This document shows, piece by piece, positions 23,401-32,607 of a stretch of DNA of 64,000 nt. Both the position numbers and the translations under genes were made by a program. Position 1 is the first letter of the stretch. Each line of letters opens with the position of its first letter. The notes beneath the pieces are model-generated. The model had not been told where the DNA came from, searched no databases, and saw nothing but the letters and a program-made list of their open reading frames with translations. This DNA is from Limnomonas spitsbergensis (Eukaryota; Chlorophyta; Chlorophyceae; Chlamydomonadales). The DNA is taken from the NCBI GenBank assembly GCA_037349105.1, contig JAYJMM010000112.1, positions 3,038,001-3,102,000 of the forward strand, written 5' to 3'.

Positions 23401-26400
23401 TCGGCCCTGCTGGGAGCTGGGAGCCTGCATCACCAACTGATGCTGCCCACACACGAGTGAGTCTAGTTAGGATTTATCTGCCTTTCTTAAACCTTTCTTA
23501 AACCTTTCCTAAACCTTTCTTAAACCTTTCTTAAACCTTTCTTAAACCTTAAACCTTTCTTAAACCTTTCTTAAACCTTAAACCTTTATTAAACCTTAAA
23601 CCTTTCTTAAACCTTACACCTTTCTTAAGCCTCAAACCTTTAACCTTGGCCCCCTACAGCCTAAATCTCTCACCTAAACCTTCAACTTTTGACCCCAAAA
23701 CGTCTCCAAAAGCAGCTACTGCCCACGTGTGGTTGCAGGTTTTGTAACTTACACCTTCAAGCTTCACTTTAAACCCCGCACTCTACTGGAAGGCCTTGCT
23801 GCTTGTATCTTGTAGCAAGTGCCAATCAATGAGCGCAGTAACCTCAGATCCTTCAACTCTTCATGGACTTAAGTTCCTGCGAGGACCCCTGGTCCTGCAA
23901 GAACCCCAGATTCTGATAAATTTTCAGATCCTGCAAGAATCTCAGATCCTCCACAAACCGCAGATCCTGCAAGAACCCCATATCCTGAAAGAGGCTCAGA
24001 TCCGGTAAGAACCCCGGATCCCTGCAATAACCCTAGATCCTGCAGGGTATACCTAGGGTGTATGTAACGCTCCTTGATAACCTGATAGGGTATACCTAGG
24101 GTATACCTAGGGTGTATGTAAGCCCCTTGGTTCTGATTGATAAGAACGCTTCATTGCGGCCGCAGTGGGTCGAGCTCCGTTGAGCTGACTGCCTAATTCA
24201 CAAGAATTTTGCTCCCGTAATCGGATCCGATCTCTACAGCCAGCTACCTCTGGCTCGGCCTCATCAATTTGCGTACTTACCGGTATTCACCGTCCAAGGC
24301 CCGAGAGTGACGTGTTATACTTGAAAATAATTGCTCTTGACTGACGCCGGATCTGATCTCTTGCTCACTTGCTAACCGTGCAACTGGGACCGCAGGGGTC
24401 TATCTGGATCTTCACACGGATCCGGCAGCGCTGCCGGATCTGGATCTGGGGCGCTCGGCGCGGCGCTGCTGCGGGCCCCGCGGGGTCAGTGCGCTGGCGC
24501 CAACCTGGCGTGGTACCTGCAGTACAATACTCCGAAAAGGGTCACAAAGCCCTTGTTGTACCTGAAGCACTCGGCCATCAAGGTAACACGGATCTTATCG
24601 AATGTTATAGCTCCGTAGTGCGAACGGGCCTTTAAGGACAAGGAATGATTCATTCAATACTGGTACCTGGGGGACTTGTTGAGTGGCATTGTCACATATT
24701 TTTTCGTGGTTTGGTGACGAAATCCTCGTTTGTGCATTTTGTTACAACGGACGAGGCAGAGGCCGGCAATGTGAGCCCGTAGGCATCTTGGCAGGCCCCC
24801 TGTGTGCCCTGATTTTGGCTTGTTGAGAATTTGAAATCGAATGCAAGGCTGTTGTTGTCCTCTGATTTTGAACCTGAATTGAATGAAAGGCTCTTGTGGC
24901 TCTGCTTCATTTTGAATTTGAACTGAAGCCAAAACTGTTGTGAATCTGAACTGAATCCCAACTATTGTGAATCTGAACTGAATCCAAGGATGTTTGAATC
25001 TGAACTGAATCCAAGGCTGTTGTGATTCTGAACTGAATCCAAAGCTCCTTATCTCGATTCAATATTAAATCCACGACTTGATTGGCTGCCTCAAGTCAGA
25101 CCCTGTACCTTATTGATTATGATATTTAAATATATTATTCAAGGCTGGCCTGGCTGCCCATTGGGGGGGCAGCTGGGCAAGGCTGGCCTGGCCCGGCCCG
25201 GATTTTGCACTGCCTCATTTCGAATTTGAACGGAATCCAAAGCTGGCCTGTCTGCCTCGCAGGGGAAGCTGGGCAAGACTGGCCTGCAGTACCACTGGCC
25301 GCTCAACAACAGCTCATCGACTAGCCTGGAGTTTGTGCTGTTGGTGTCGGCATCCAAACCTTGTGAGGGCTTCAGGTGCTGCAAAAGGGCGTTTTTTTTG
25401 TAATTCCATTTCCGGTATTTTTCCTCGATGCAGAAAAGGTGCATGGGCTTGCAGTGAGGGTGCATGAGCGCAGTGTGCATGACTCCGATGCCACTGAATA
25501 CGACACCGTATACCCTTTCCTGCAAAACATTCTTTGAGCCTTGCATCTAAAGCTTGGTTTCAGGCTTTGGCATCACCTTGCTGAGCATTATTGGTTTCGG
25601 GGTTTGGCTCCACATTGCCTGCTATGTTTGGTATCAGGGTTTGGCTCCATATTGCCTGCTATGTCTGGTTTCAGGGTTTGGCTCCACCACGAGCTGTCGG
25701 CCGGGGAGCGGGCAGCAAGGCGGGCCGCGGCCGCTGCGCTGGATGCCCTCGCCCAAGAGGCAGCTGCTGCTGCTGGCCAGACCCTTGATCCAGATCCAGA
25801 TCAAAATGGTGTGTGTGGCTGCCTATTGGCAACTTAGCTACCTGCATCACATTTTACCTACCCGGTTTTGCTTGTGTGTTGTCAGGTGGGGCTGCCAGCT
25901 CTGGCCCTGCCGATGAACTTGGTCACCATGTGGATGGTGTCGCACTCGTTGCATTTCACGCAACCTCCTTTTGCATCCACATGCCTGCTGCCTTCTGTCA
26001 AGCTTTGTGGATGAGCCTCGTCGCCATGTGGGTGTCATCGCACCTGCTGCATTTGATTCTTCCCCCTTTTGCGTGCACATGCCTCCTGCCTGCTGTCAGG
26101 CTATAGGGACGAGCCTGGTCGCCATGTAGATGTTATTGCACCTGCTACATTTGACTCATCCCCCTTTTGCATGCACATGCTTGCTGTCAGACTCAGGCTA
26201 TGCAAATGAGTCCACTTACCATGTGGACGTTATCGCACCCGTTGCATTTCAGTTTCTTCCCTTTTGCACATGCCTGCTTTCAGGCTCAGGCTATGCAAAT
26301 GAGGCCGCTTACCATGTGGACGTTATCGCACCCGTTGCATTTCAGTTTCTTCCCTTTTGCACATGCCTGCTTTCAGGCTCAGGCTATGCAAATGAGGCCG

Positions 26401-29400
26401 CTTACCATGTGGACGTTATCGCACCCGTTGCATTTCAGTTTCTTCCCTTTTGCACATGCCTGCTTTCAGGCTCAGGCTATGCAAATGAGGCCGCTTACCA
26501 TGTGGACGTTATCGCACCCGTTGCATTTCAGTTTCTCTCCTTTTGCACATGCCTGCTTTCAGGCTCAGGCTATGCAAATGAGGCCGCTTACCATGTGGAC
26601 GTTATCGCACCCGTTGCATTTCAGTTTCTCTCCTTTTGCACATGCCTGCTTTCAGGCTCAGGCTATGCAAATGAGGCCGCTTACCATGTGGACGTTATCG
26701 CACCCGTTGCATTTCAGTTTCTCTCCTTTTGCACATGCCTGCTTTCAGGCTCAGGCTGTGCGAATGAGGCCGCTCACCATGCGGATGTAACTGCACCTGT
26801 GGCATTTAACTCATCCCCCTCTTGCATGCACATGCCTGCTTGCTGACTGCTGACAGGCTCTGGCCATGCGGATGAGCCAGGTCGCCATGTGGACGTGACG
26901 GCACTGGCGGCTCAGCTGCCTCCCTTGCACGCTGCGGCACGGCTGAGAGTGAGGAATTGGAGGTAAGGAGCGAACGCTTCCAATGTTATTGTGCAGCAGT
27001 TACTGGGAGGTGGCTCAGAGATCATGGTTTCGGACAATTCAATCACTTCCCAAGCAACCACTTTGCGCCATCCGGCCAAAGTGGGCGCATGGAAACAGAT
27101 GGGAGCGGGGGAGGCTTGTATGGCTGAGGGGGGGGGGGGTATATTTTATAGGGCAATGCAGGAGTATGTTGATGTACTTTAGTGCAACAGGAGTATGTTG
27201 AAGTACTTCAGCGCAACAGGGGCATGGACTGTAAACAAGTGGAATCTGAATGGCAGTGCGAGTCAAGGTGCGCACTTGCCTGGGTGCCTGGGTATTGTTT
27301 GGCAGCGCCGGTGGCCAGGACTGTGGCGCGGGCAGGGCTCTGAATGAAGGTAAAATAGATACTGTACGCAAACAAGTTGCGTGGTTCAAGCTAGCCGCCC
27401 ATTTTGGCCGAAAGGGCTCTGTTGTTCGCTCTTTGGTTGGGTATTGGGCGTTGGGCGTTGGCATTGGCCCAGGCCGGCCATCGCAGCACCCATTAAACGG
27501 CAGACTGACCTGGGTGGACGGGAGGCAGCGCGGACGCAGATGTGCCCTCTCAGGATATGGCGATTCTCAGGCTATGGTCATTCTTTGACAAGGCTTTGTT
27601 ACCCTTAACCTGCTCTGTCGCCTCAACCCTGACGCCCCCTGTTTTTATTACTTTTCGAGACAAAGAGCTTTTGAGGCGCGCCGTTGGTGAGATGTGCTGA
27701 GATGAGAAAAAGCTGGAAGCAAGGGCGTGTAGGGACTTGTCATTGGCCCTCCATCCCCAGAAACCCCAGATCCCCAATAACCCTGGACCTAAAACCTGGA
27801 ACCCTTGGAAAGCATTGGGGTCCCCAAAAAACCTGAAAATGATGTAGCATGGTGCCTTGAAAATGACAACCAGGGCGGTCCGACCCACCTTGCTCATGTG
27901 ATGTAAAAGGGCGAACACCTCAAGCCCCTCCTCGTTTTCAAAAACGAATGGAAAATGTGACCCGCCGCCCCACCTTCAAAAAAAAGGAAATCGTATTCAT
28001 ACCGCCTGCATACCTTATTCGTACCTCATTCATGCCCCGCCTTGCAGCGACGTTGAGGAGGTGATGAAGGGCAAGGACTACGCGGCGGCAGATGCCTGGG
28101 TGCTGAGGCTGCCGGCTGATATACTGGACAGGGCTTCGGGGGTGACATTGTGGATAGGTGAGAGGCACTTAAAACGGCCATGCAACAAAAATACCCAGCT
28201 TCCCAGCATACCGGTAGTGCGGCCGCCTGTACATGGGTGCTGACTGCTGCCAGCTAGCTGGCCTGGTTGATTAAATTGAGCGGAGCGAAAGTGGTGCAAC
28301 GGTGAAGCAAACTGAATTGTTGTCCTATGTCCGCCTACCGAGGCCACGAGAAAGAATTCCTCAATAAGAATCGACGCGCAACCGCCTGCCGGGGGTGGGC
28401 GCTGGGCGTGGCCGGAGGGGGGGGGAATTCCGACGGGGGGCAGGCCCGGAGGCTGGGAGCCTCCCGATATTGTTGGGGACCCACATGATAAGAATCGACG
28501 CAAAAAAAACAGCCTTGCTTAAATCGAATTAAGGCAGCCCTGCTAAAAACAAAGAAAGGCAGCCCTGCTAAAAGGAAATAAAGGCGGCATTGCTTAAAGC
28601 AAAGTAAGGCAGCCCTGTTTAAAACAGATAAATTCCGGTGCTAAAGGAGTAGTTTGTACTGGAGATTTAGATTTACTGGAGGGCTAATGTTTGGGGTGGA
28701 TTCCCTGGGTGGATTGCTTCGTCATGGGAGGCCGATCGATCGTCAATTCCCCGACAGCTGCAGCCGTTGAAGAGGAGGCAGTCGTTGTGGAGGAGGAAGC
28801 GCTTGTCGAGTAACACATGAATGTAAATACGGTATTGACGACTATTCCTCCAAAGCGAAGAAAAATTAAGACCGACTACGCTGGGGGGGGAATATTCCCG
28901 CCGACCATATTCGGAAGGCTGTTCGGCTGCCGGCCGGCCGAACAAGGCAGTTAAAAGGCAGTTCGGCTTCGGCCGAGCAGAATTCTAAGGTCCGCGACTT
29001 GACTGGTGTGCAGTATGTTACGCAGAAACTCAGTTACGACTCGTAACTGTACCACTTACGAGACATCCCAAGCCTGCAAACGCAGCGCCATAGCTGCACC
29101 GCCCAGTTCAATGCCACTCCTTGCTTCCACCTCCTTTATTTCTGTCCCAGCCGCTACTCACTTCCACCCCCTCTTTTGTTTTTGAGGTTAGGTTCCGCCT
29201 CGATCAAAAAAGCGTTCTTCGTGACGGCCCAGCTGCGTCCCTCGGCCAGCGCACGCGCTGTGCCCCTCGGGGGTACCATTGCATCCTTGCTTGCACCCCG
29301 GGACGGCCCGCTGCTGACCCCCCTGCAGCTGCAGCCCCCTTGGTATGTCTCCGGGGCGTCCTGGCCCTGGAGGACACTGAGCCTGAAGCTTACAAAGCTG

Positions 29401-31092
29401 CCTGACAGGGCCGAGGAGGACGGCAGGCTCAGGCCCAGGAGCTGCTTCCACCCACTGGTCGCCATCGCGGGACCGTCATCGACTGGGAACGGCGGCGGGC
29501 GGATGTGGTCCAACCTGACTAGTTTCAGCTTAGCAGCATGCGACGGCCTGCCGACGCGGAGCCTCACGAGTGGGGGCGGAGACCGAGGCCAGTGTTCGGC
29601 GCTGGTGCTGCTCGACCCGGCGTGCGCCTACTCCCTGAGCCTGGTCCCGGACTACTCCCTGCATCTCTTGCAGCTGCTGCTGGGCCGCGTGGGGCTGTTG
29701 CTGGCCACGGCGCAGGCGGCGCTGCTGTTCGCAGTCGGTTACGCCTTGGAGCAAGGGCGGCGGGGCGGCGGCGGCCGCGGTCGCGGCGCTGCGTCACTGT
29801 GGGCCGGTTTGGCCCGGCCGCACGCGACTAGCCCCTGGGCATCTTGGGTGTTCTTGGTGGCCATGGTGCCCCGGCCGTGGCTCGCCATTCTGTGGGAGAA
29901 GTTGCAGCGCGATGTGCAGTTCCAGAGCTTCTTGTCGCACGGCGCCGGGGCGTACGCCCTGCAGCTGGCAGTGAGCGTCGGGCCGGGGCCGGCGCTGCTG
30001 GCCGCGCTGGTGCTGCTGGCGCCGGTGTCCCCTCGTAGCGGGCGGGTGTACCGCCTGGTGGAGCACTCGCTGGCTATGGGGTTGGTTGTGGCCGCGGCCT
30101 GGCGCCTTCCTGTGTCCGACAGGGACCGTCTGGGCGGCGCGGGAGCAGGAGCGGGAGCCTCGCTAGGCCCCGCCGATCTCCCCGTGGCGACGGCAGCCGG
30201 TGTGCTGACTCTTTGGGACGCGCTGGTGTTGCAGGTAGTAGCAGTGTGCCTGTTGATGGCCACGCAAGCGGCCCTCTTGCTGCTCGCTTGGTGCACACAA
30301 CAGTGCCACAGGCTGGCTGCCATCCCTCTTGGAGGGCGACAGGTGGCCATCACCACCCACGACGGGGGCGTGGGGCCGGCTGCCGGCGACACAGGGGCTG
30401 TTGCTCGGCCCTTCGGCGGCGCTGAACAGCCGGCTGCGTCAGCAGCCTCTGCCGGGTCTTCAGCTACGACCGTGCTCACGTTGGTGGTAGCGCTCCTCGT
30501 GTGCCTTCAGCCTGCATTAGCAGCGTGGTGCGTGGCGCTGCTTTTGTTTGTGGTGGTGCACTTGGACTGGAGAGCCAACCCCGCGTGGCGGCAGGGTGTG
30601 TTGCCTGCCCAAGCTGGTATGTGGCTCTTGTTGACCGTCCTCGGCGCCGCTGCGGCGTTGCCTTCGCTGCTAGCTTCGGTCGGCATGCGCCTGCACTCTG
30701 CGGCGGGCAGTGAGGGCGGCATGTACGAGCAAGTGCTGGCCGCCGCCAAGGCTCTGACAATTGCAGGCTATGCGCGAGGCGGCGGCGGCGGCGGCTGGCA
30801 TGAAGTCCCGGGTGCAGTTGTGGATTTTTCGCGGGTGTTTGGAGGCTTGGTAGTGGCTTGGGTGGTAATGTGGTCTCGGGGATATCGGCACGCAGGGGCT
30901 GGGTTAGAAAGAGAGGGGCTAGCAACATCCTGTGGAAGCAGCAGCAGGTACCGTTTGGCGGCGCCGGTGGCCAGGGCTGTGGGGCGGGCAGGGCTCTGTT
31001 GCGCCCTCTTTGGATGGGAGTCGGCCCAGGCTGCCATCACGGCAGTGGGTGCGGCGGTGGTGGCGGGCATGTGGGCTCATGAAGCAGCATGA
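11224..31092 (+). CDS. PGAP1: GPI inositol-deacylase, PGAP1/Bst1 family (complete, 15 exons)
   Basis: Exons: 11224-11303, 12781-12902, 14132-14194, 15425-15582, 17080-17146, 19193-19291, 20889-21077, 22693-22819, 23253-23456, 24396-24582, 25263-25375, 25675-25808, 26857-26962, 28048-28157, 29192-31092. The sum is 3,660 nt (1,219 aa plus stop), all GT-AG and all in phase. Exon 1 supplies an N-terminal membrane anchor (MLYLVLVACIVTALTYSS). Then come CEMTYNHNGY, PVLFIPGSGGKFKQ, DWFLMDTREEMSAFHG, the lipase elbow GIILVGHSMGGVVARAA with nucleophile Ser177, LLLTLSTPHQRPP, LLSLEGGYNDTQVAYDL and GHDCIIWCNQL, all hallmark blocks of PGAP1. From about residue 587 the uninterrupted last exon encodes a GC-rich, strongly hydrophobic region with several membrane segments. 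Known family role: removing the inositol acyl chain from GPI-anchored proteins in the ER, needed for their export. Human PGAP1 (922 aa) and yeast Bst1 (1,029 aa) are shorter. Exons 9-12 are the least conserved and rest mainly on phase and composition. Confidence 0.93.
11318..11493. repeat. hexanucleotide microsatellite (CATGCC)n
   Basis: About 29 units of CATGCC with a few CATACC variants just after the PGAP1 exon 1 donor. Related degenerate CATGTCCACA / TGTTCATACC units continue at about 11985-12285 in the same intron. Confidence 0.95.
13140..13840. repeat. PGAP1 intron 2 duplications
   Basis: Local direct duplications at 13142-13210 (GGGCCCAGAGGTGTC) and 13305-13435 (GGCTGGTACTGGATACCTGC), and a ~96-bp unit at 13565-13815 repeated three times (CCCAGAATGG.GCAGGGTTTAG). 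A copy of CGGAGCTGCAGTC.AGCCG occurs at 12918 and 13350. Confidence 0.7.
14205..14960. repeat. PGAP1 intron 3 array
   Basis: Units of about 125-170 bp share CAGCAGCGTGCCGCTGTG, CTTCACTCTCTAGG and a GGGTTTGGGGTAATGGT filler. Four clear and three decayed copies are present, starting just inside the exon 3 donor. Confidence 0.8.
15886..15957 (+). repeat. duplicate of PGAP1 exon 4 tail with GC donor
   Basis: Nearly identical to 15520-15587 (DWFLMDTREEMSAFHG), but its donor reads GCGAGT instead of GTAAGT. It lies in intron 4, about 370 bp downstream of the real exon. Confidence 0.85.
16205..16690. repeat. ~36-bp tandem array in PGAP1 intron 4
   Basis: About 13 units of AAGGCCTCAGCACATGCCGG followed by TATAGGGTTTAGGGTC. 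Confidence 0.9.
16785..17079 (+). repeat. copies of PGAP1 exon 5 acceptor/head
   Basis: Three diverged copies (near 16785, 16888, 16988) of GGATCAGCAGGTTCAGTATC and TGCTGGCCT precede the real exon at 17080. They are spaced about 100 bp apart. Confidence 0.7.
17370..17945. repeat. GCGGTTGCAGGTTTA and GCGGCTGCAGGGAGCAG repeats
   Basis: Short interspersed repeats of 12-25 bp fill this part of PGAP1 intron 5; a degenerate ATGTGTGACA-type repeat follows at 18790-19180, up to the exon 6 acceptor. Confidence 0.6.
19300..19445 (+). repeat. copies of PGAP1 exon 6 (catalytic elbow) tail and donor
   Basis: 19346-19417 repeats the SMGGVVARAAA codons, the exon end CCGGATCTCG and the donor GTGGGTG; two shorter pieces lie at 19312-19330 and 19428-19445. 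The catalytic Ser codon and GG are present in the main copy but the preceding GH is not. Confidence 0.85.
20086..20888 (+). repeat. copies of PGAP1 exon 7 acceptor/head
   Basis: Four partial copies (near 20095, 20255, 20640, 20755) of GCAGGACCCGGACTGGTCTC with their upstream AATTCAAATTTCAGATCCC precede the real exon at 20889. A further copy of the exon body lies downstream at about 21185-21242. Confidence 0.75.
20388..20568. repeat. four spaced GTGCGCGGAGT motifs
   Basis: The 11-mer occurs four times about 50-60 bp apart, separated by unrelated AT-rich sequence, inside the exon 7 head-copy region. Confidence 0.7.
21393..21449. repeat. 25-bp hairpin (one mismatch)
   Basis: Arms 21393-21417 and 21425-21449 with a 7-nt loop, immediately next to the larger hairpin. 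Confidence 0.85.
21451..21565. repeat. 56-bp near-perfect hairpin, miRNA-precursor- or foldback-like
   Basis: Arms 21451-21506 and 21510-21565 pair over 56 bp with two mismatches, both of which could form G-U pairs in RNA on one strand, and a 3-nt loop. It lies in PGAP1 intron 7. It could be a small-RNA precursor or the remnant of a foldback element. Confidence 0.9.
22243..22600. repeat. 22-bp tandem array (GATGGGTTTCCTTCATCCACGC)-type, ~16 units
   Basis: Sixteen almost identical 22-bp units (core GGGTTTCCTTCATCCACGCG) in PGAP1 intron 7. Because 22 is not a multiple of three and the unit has no plus-strand stop, all three frames are open, which creates false reading frames. Confidence 0.97.
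22888..22955 (+). repeat. copy of PGAP1 exon 8 tail and donor
   Basis: Repeats CACGACTGCATCAT.TGGTG, CAGCTGGTG.CCAAGCTCGT and the TGTGAG donor of exon 8, about 100 bp downstream of it. Confidence 0.85.
23480..24125. repeat. PGAP1 intron 9 simple arrays
   Basis: An 11-bp CTTAAACCTTT repeat (23480-23650), CAGATCCTGCAAGAACCC units (23880-24050) and TAGGGTATACC units (24045-24120). Confidence 0.85.
24419..24440. repeat. 22-bp perfect palindrome inside PGAP1 exon 10
   Basis: GATCCGGCAGC followed by its exact reverse complement, within the coding run GSGSAAGSGSG. Confidence 0.9.
24835..25212. repeat. PGAP1 intron 10 array and exon 11 head copy
   Basis: About seven units of GAATCTGAACTGAATCCAAG, then at 25143-25205 a copy of the exon 11 acceptor/head region (CAGCTGGGCAAGGCTGGCCT). 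Confidence 0.75.
25555..25674 (+). repeat. copies of PGAP1 exon 12 acceptor/head
   Basis: Three copies of GTTTCAGGGTTTGGCTCCA-type sequence about 45-50 bp apart precede the true acceptor at 25674. Confidence 0.8.
25880..26856 (+). repeat. 93-bp array of PGAP1 exon 13 acceptor/head
   Basis: About ten to eleven units begin with CAG|GCTCAGGCTATGCAAATG and run through a near copy of the first ~65 nt of exon 13. The period is 93 bp (31 codons), so one frame (GYANEAAYHVDVIAPVAF) stays open for over 700 bp and is the same frame as exon 13. The first units are most diverged; five in the middle are almost identical. Confidence 0.95.
27284..27482 (+). pseudogene. displaced copy of PGAP1 exon 15 tail
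   Basis: 27290-27345 matches 30952-30998 (GGCGCCGGTGGCCAGG..TGTGG.GCGGGCAGGGCTCTG) and 27405-27480 repeats the following sequence (GGCTCTGTTG..CGCTCTTTGG, GGCCCAGGC..CCATC). It lies 3.6 kb upstream, in intron 13, and contributes to no exon in my model. Confidence 0.75.
28500..28640. repeat. AAAGGCAGCCCTGCTTAAA repeat
   Basis: Four to five ~30-bp units in PGAP1 intron 14. The rest of this intron up to 29191 shows no convincing exon. Confidence 0.75.
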
Positions 31093-32607
31093 ATGTGGCT
31101 AGGGCTCCTCGGTGCATGGGGCTATATAATTCCTGGGGGGGAACTTAGAATGTTTGTGCCGTCCCTTCGACCTTGAGTGAAGCATTTTGTTTATCAGTTT
31201 GCGAAGGAGGTGCATGCCTGTGGTGGTAGGCTGGCCTACACCTACGCAGCCGAGCTATTTTGAGCAGGGCCCTTCAGTGTAACACGAGGGGCTGGGGCAC
31301 CTCATGCCATGTAACTAATTAACTGCACCGCACTTGGAAAAGGTGGGCAGAACGAACCAGGCTGAGCGCATTCTTTTGCCACGGCCTGTGATTAATAACC
31401 GCACCCATTATCTGCTGTGAGGGCCGCAAGAATACACAGTCCTCAGAATCTTGAAACAATCATTTGCATTGGTTGCCGTATGTGGCTCTGAGAAATACAT
31501 ATTGACCTCTGAGTTAGAGATTCGGCTGACACCAACGTTGGGCTCTGGCGCAAGTGCTTGCGCTGAAAAGAAAGCGGGGCGTATGTTACGCGGTGTGTTA
31601 TGTTCAAAGAGCCCCCTGGCCATTGGATTCAGACGACCTCACTCCTGCCTGAAACTTTCCAAGAGGGTCCAAGAAAAGTAAAAAACAAAGCGCCCCTGGA
31701 CACTAACGGGGCAAACATGTTCAGATTATAGCAGTCGTCACACCTCCCGGCCCTACCCCCCCCACACACACCCTACATCTTCCTTCACTAGTATTGTAAC
31801 ATGGCAAGATGCACTCATGAGGCCTACAGACAGTCGAGTGCCCGGGTGTCTGCCTGCCTGCACTCTTGCCAGGTAAGACGCTCAGCGAAAATGCGGCCAT
31901 AGGGACAAGAAGTGGAGGCAGGATGGGAATCGCCCTCGGAATGCACGCACACCGACTCACAAATGTGTTGAGGCATCCACAGCTATTGCCCAATATACAT
32001 TAATATATATATATATATATATATGTACCAGGGGATACATACCAAAACCTGAACCCTAACGTCTACCCCATGGACACATCCGATCGGGCCCCAGAAAAGC
32101 TTGAAAGGCGGCAATGTCTCAGGCCCAGGCATCAGTGGATATGCTCCTTGGGCCTCTGGCCGAATATTAAATGCATACTGTCAAAAAGTCAGATTGAGAA
32201 AAACAGAGAGGGGAGCTTTGATTGGGAGTGACCTCCACAGGTCCCTTCTGCAAGAGGAGTGGAATTTGTGCGGCATGAGACAGCGTGGCTGAGACGGAGG
32301 TCAAAATGCAGACTCTTATTTCCCTTCAAACGACTGTCAGACTGGAGATAGCCGCCCACACCGCATGCACCGCCTCAGGCAGCTTGTCCAGCGCCCCCCC
32401 ACCACCCCCTCCACGCCCAGGGCCCCAAGCGGGCACCACATTGACCTTCGCCACCCGTTTCTGCCTATGAATGTGCCCTCTGCGCCTTGCAAGGCGCCCT
32501 GGCCATCGTGGGGGATAGCTCCACCGCAGCTGCTTTCCGCTTGGCGGGGATATGCCATGGGACAGGGAAGAGGCGGCTGGGACCAAAATCAGTCTAGTGG
32601 AAACCTA
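31093..32607. other. convergent 3' region of PGAP1 and the BRCT gene
   Basis: No convincing gene. Two TGTAA motifs, the green-algal poly(A) signal, follow the PGAP1 stop (31278 and 31310). A (TA)n tract lies at 32000-32025. A minus-strand frame at 32586-32326 ending LDKLPEAVHAVWAAISSL is open but unsupported. Confidence 0.4.

Noticed and set aside
25431..25540. Candidate extra PGAP1 exon after CGATGCAG (KGHGLAVRVHERSVHDS frame)
   Set aside because: Entering it from either plausible donor of exon 11 gives an immediate stop or a wrong phase, whereas joining 25375 to 25675 is in phase and gives the conserved-looking CEGFRVWLHHELS.
28673..28945. Minus-strand frame of 90 aa in PGAP1 intron 14
   Set aside because: No splice, start or domain support; AT/GC composition unlike the coding exons around it.
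32326..32586. Extra coding exon after the BRCT gene stop (LDKLPEAVHAVWAAISSL frame)
   Set aside because: The in-frame TGA at 32608-32610 ends the H1-like tail and I found no donor that would skip it; left as 3' UTR.
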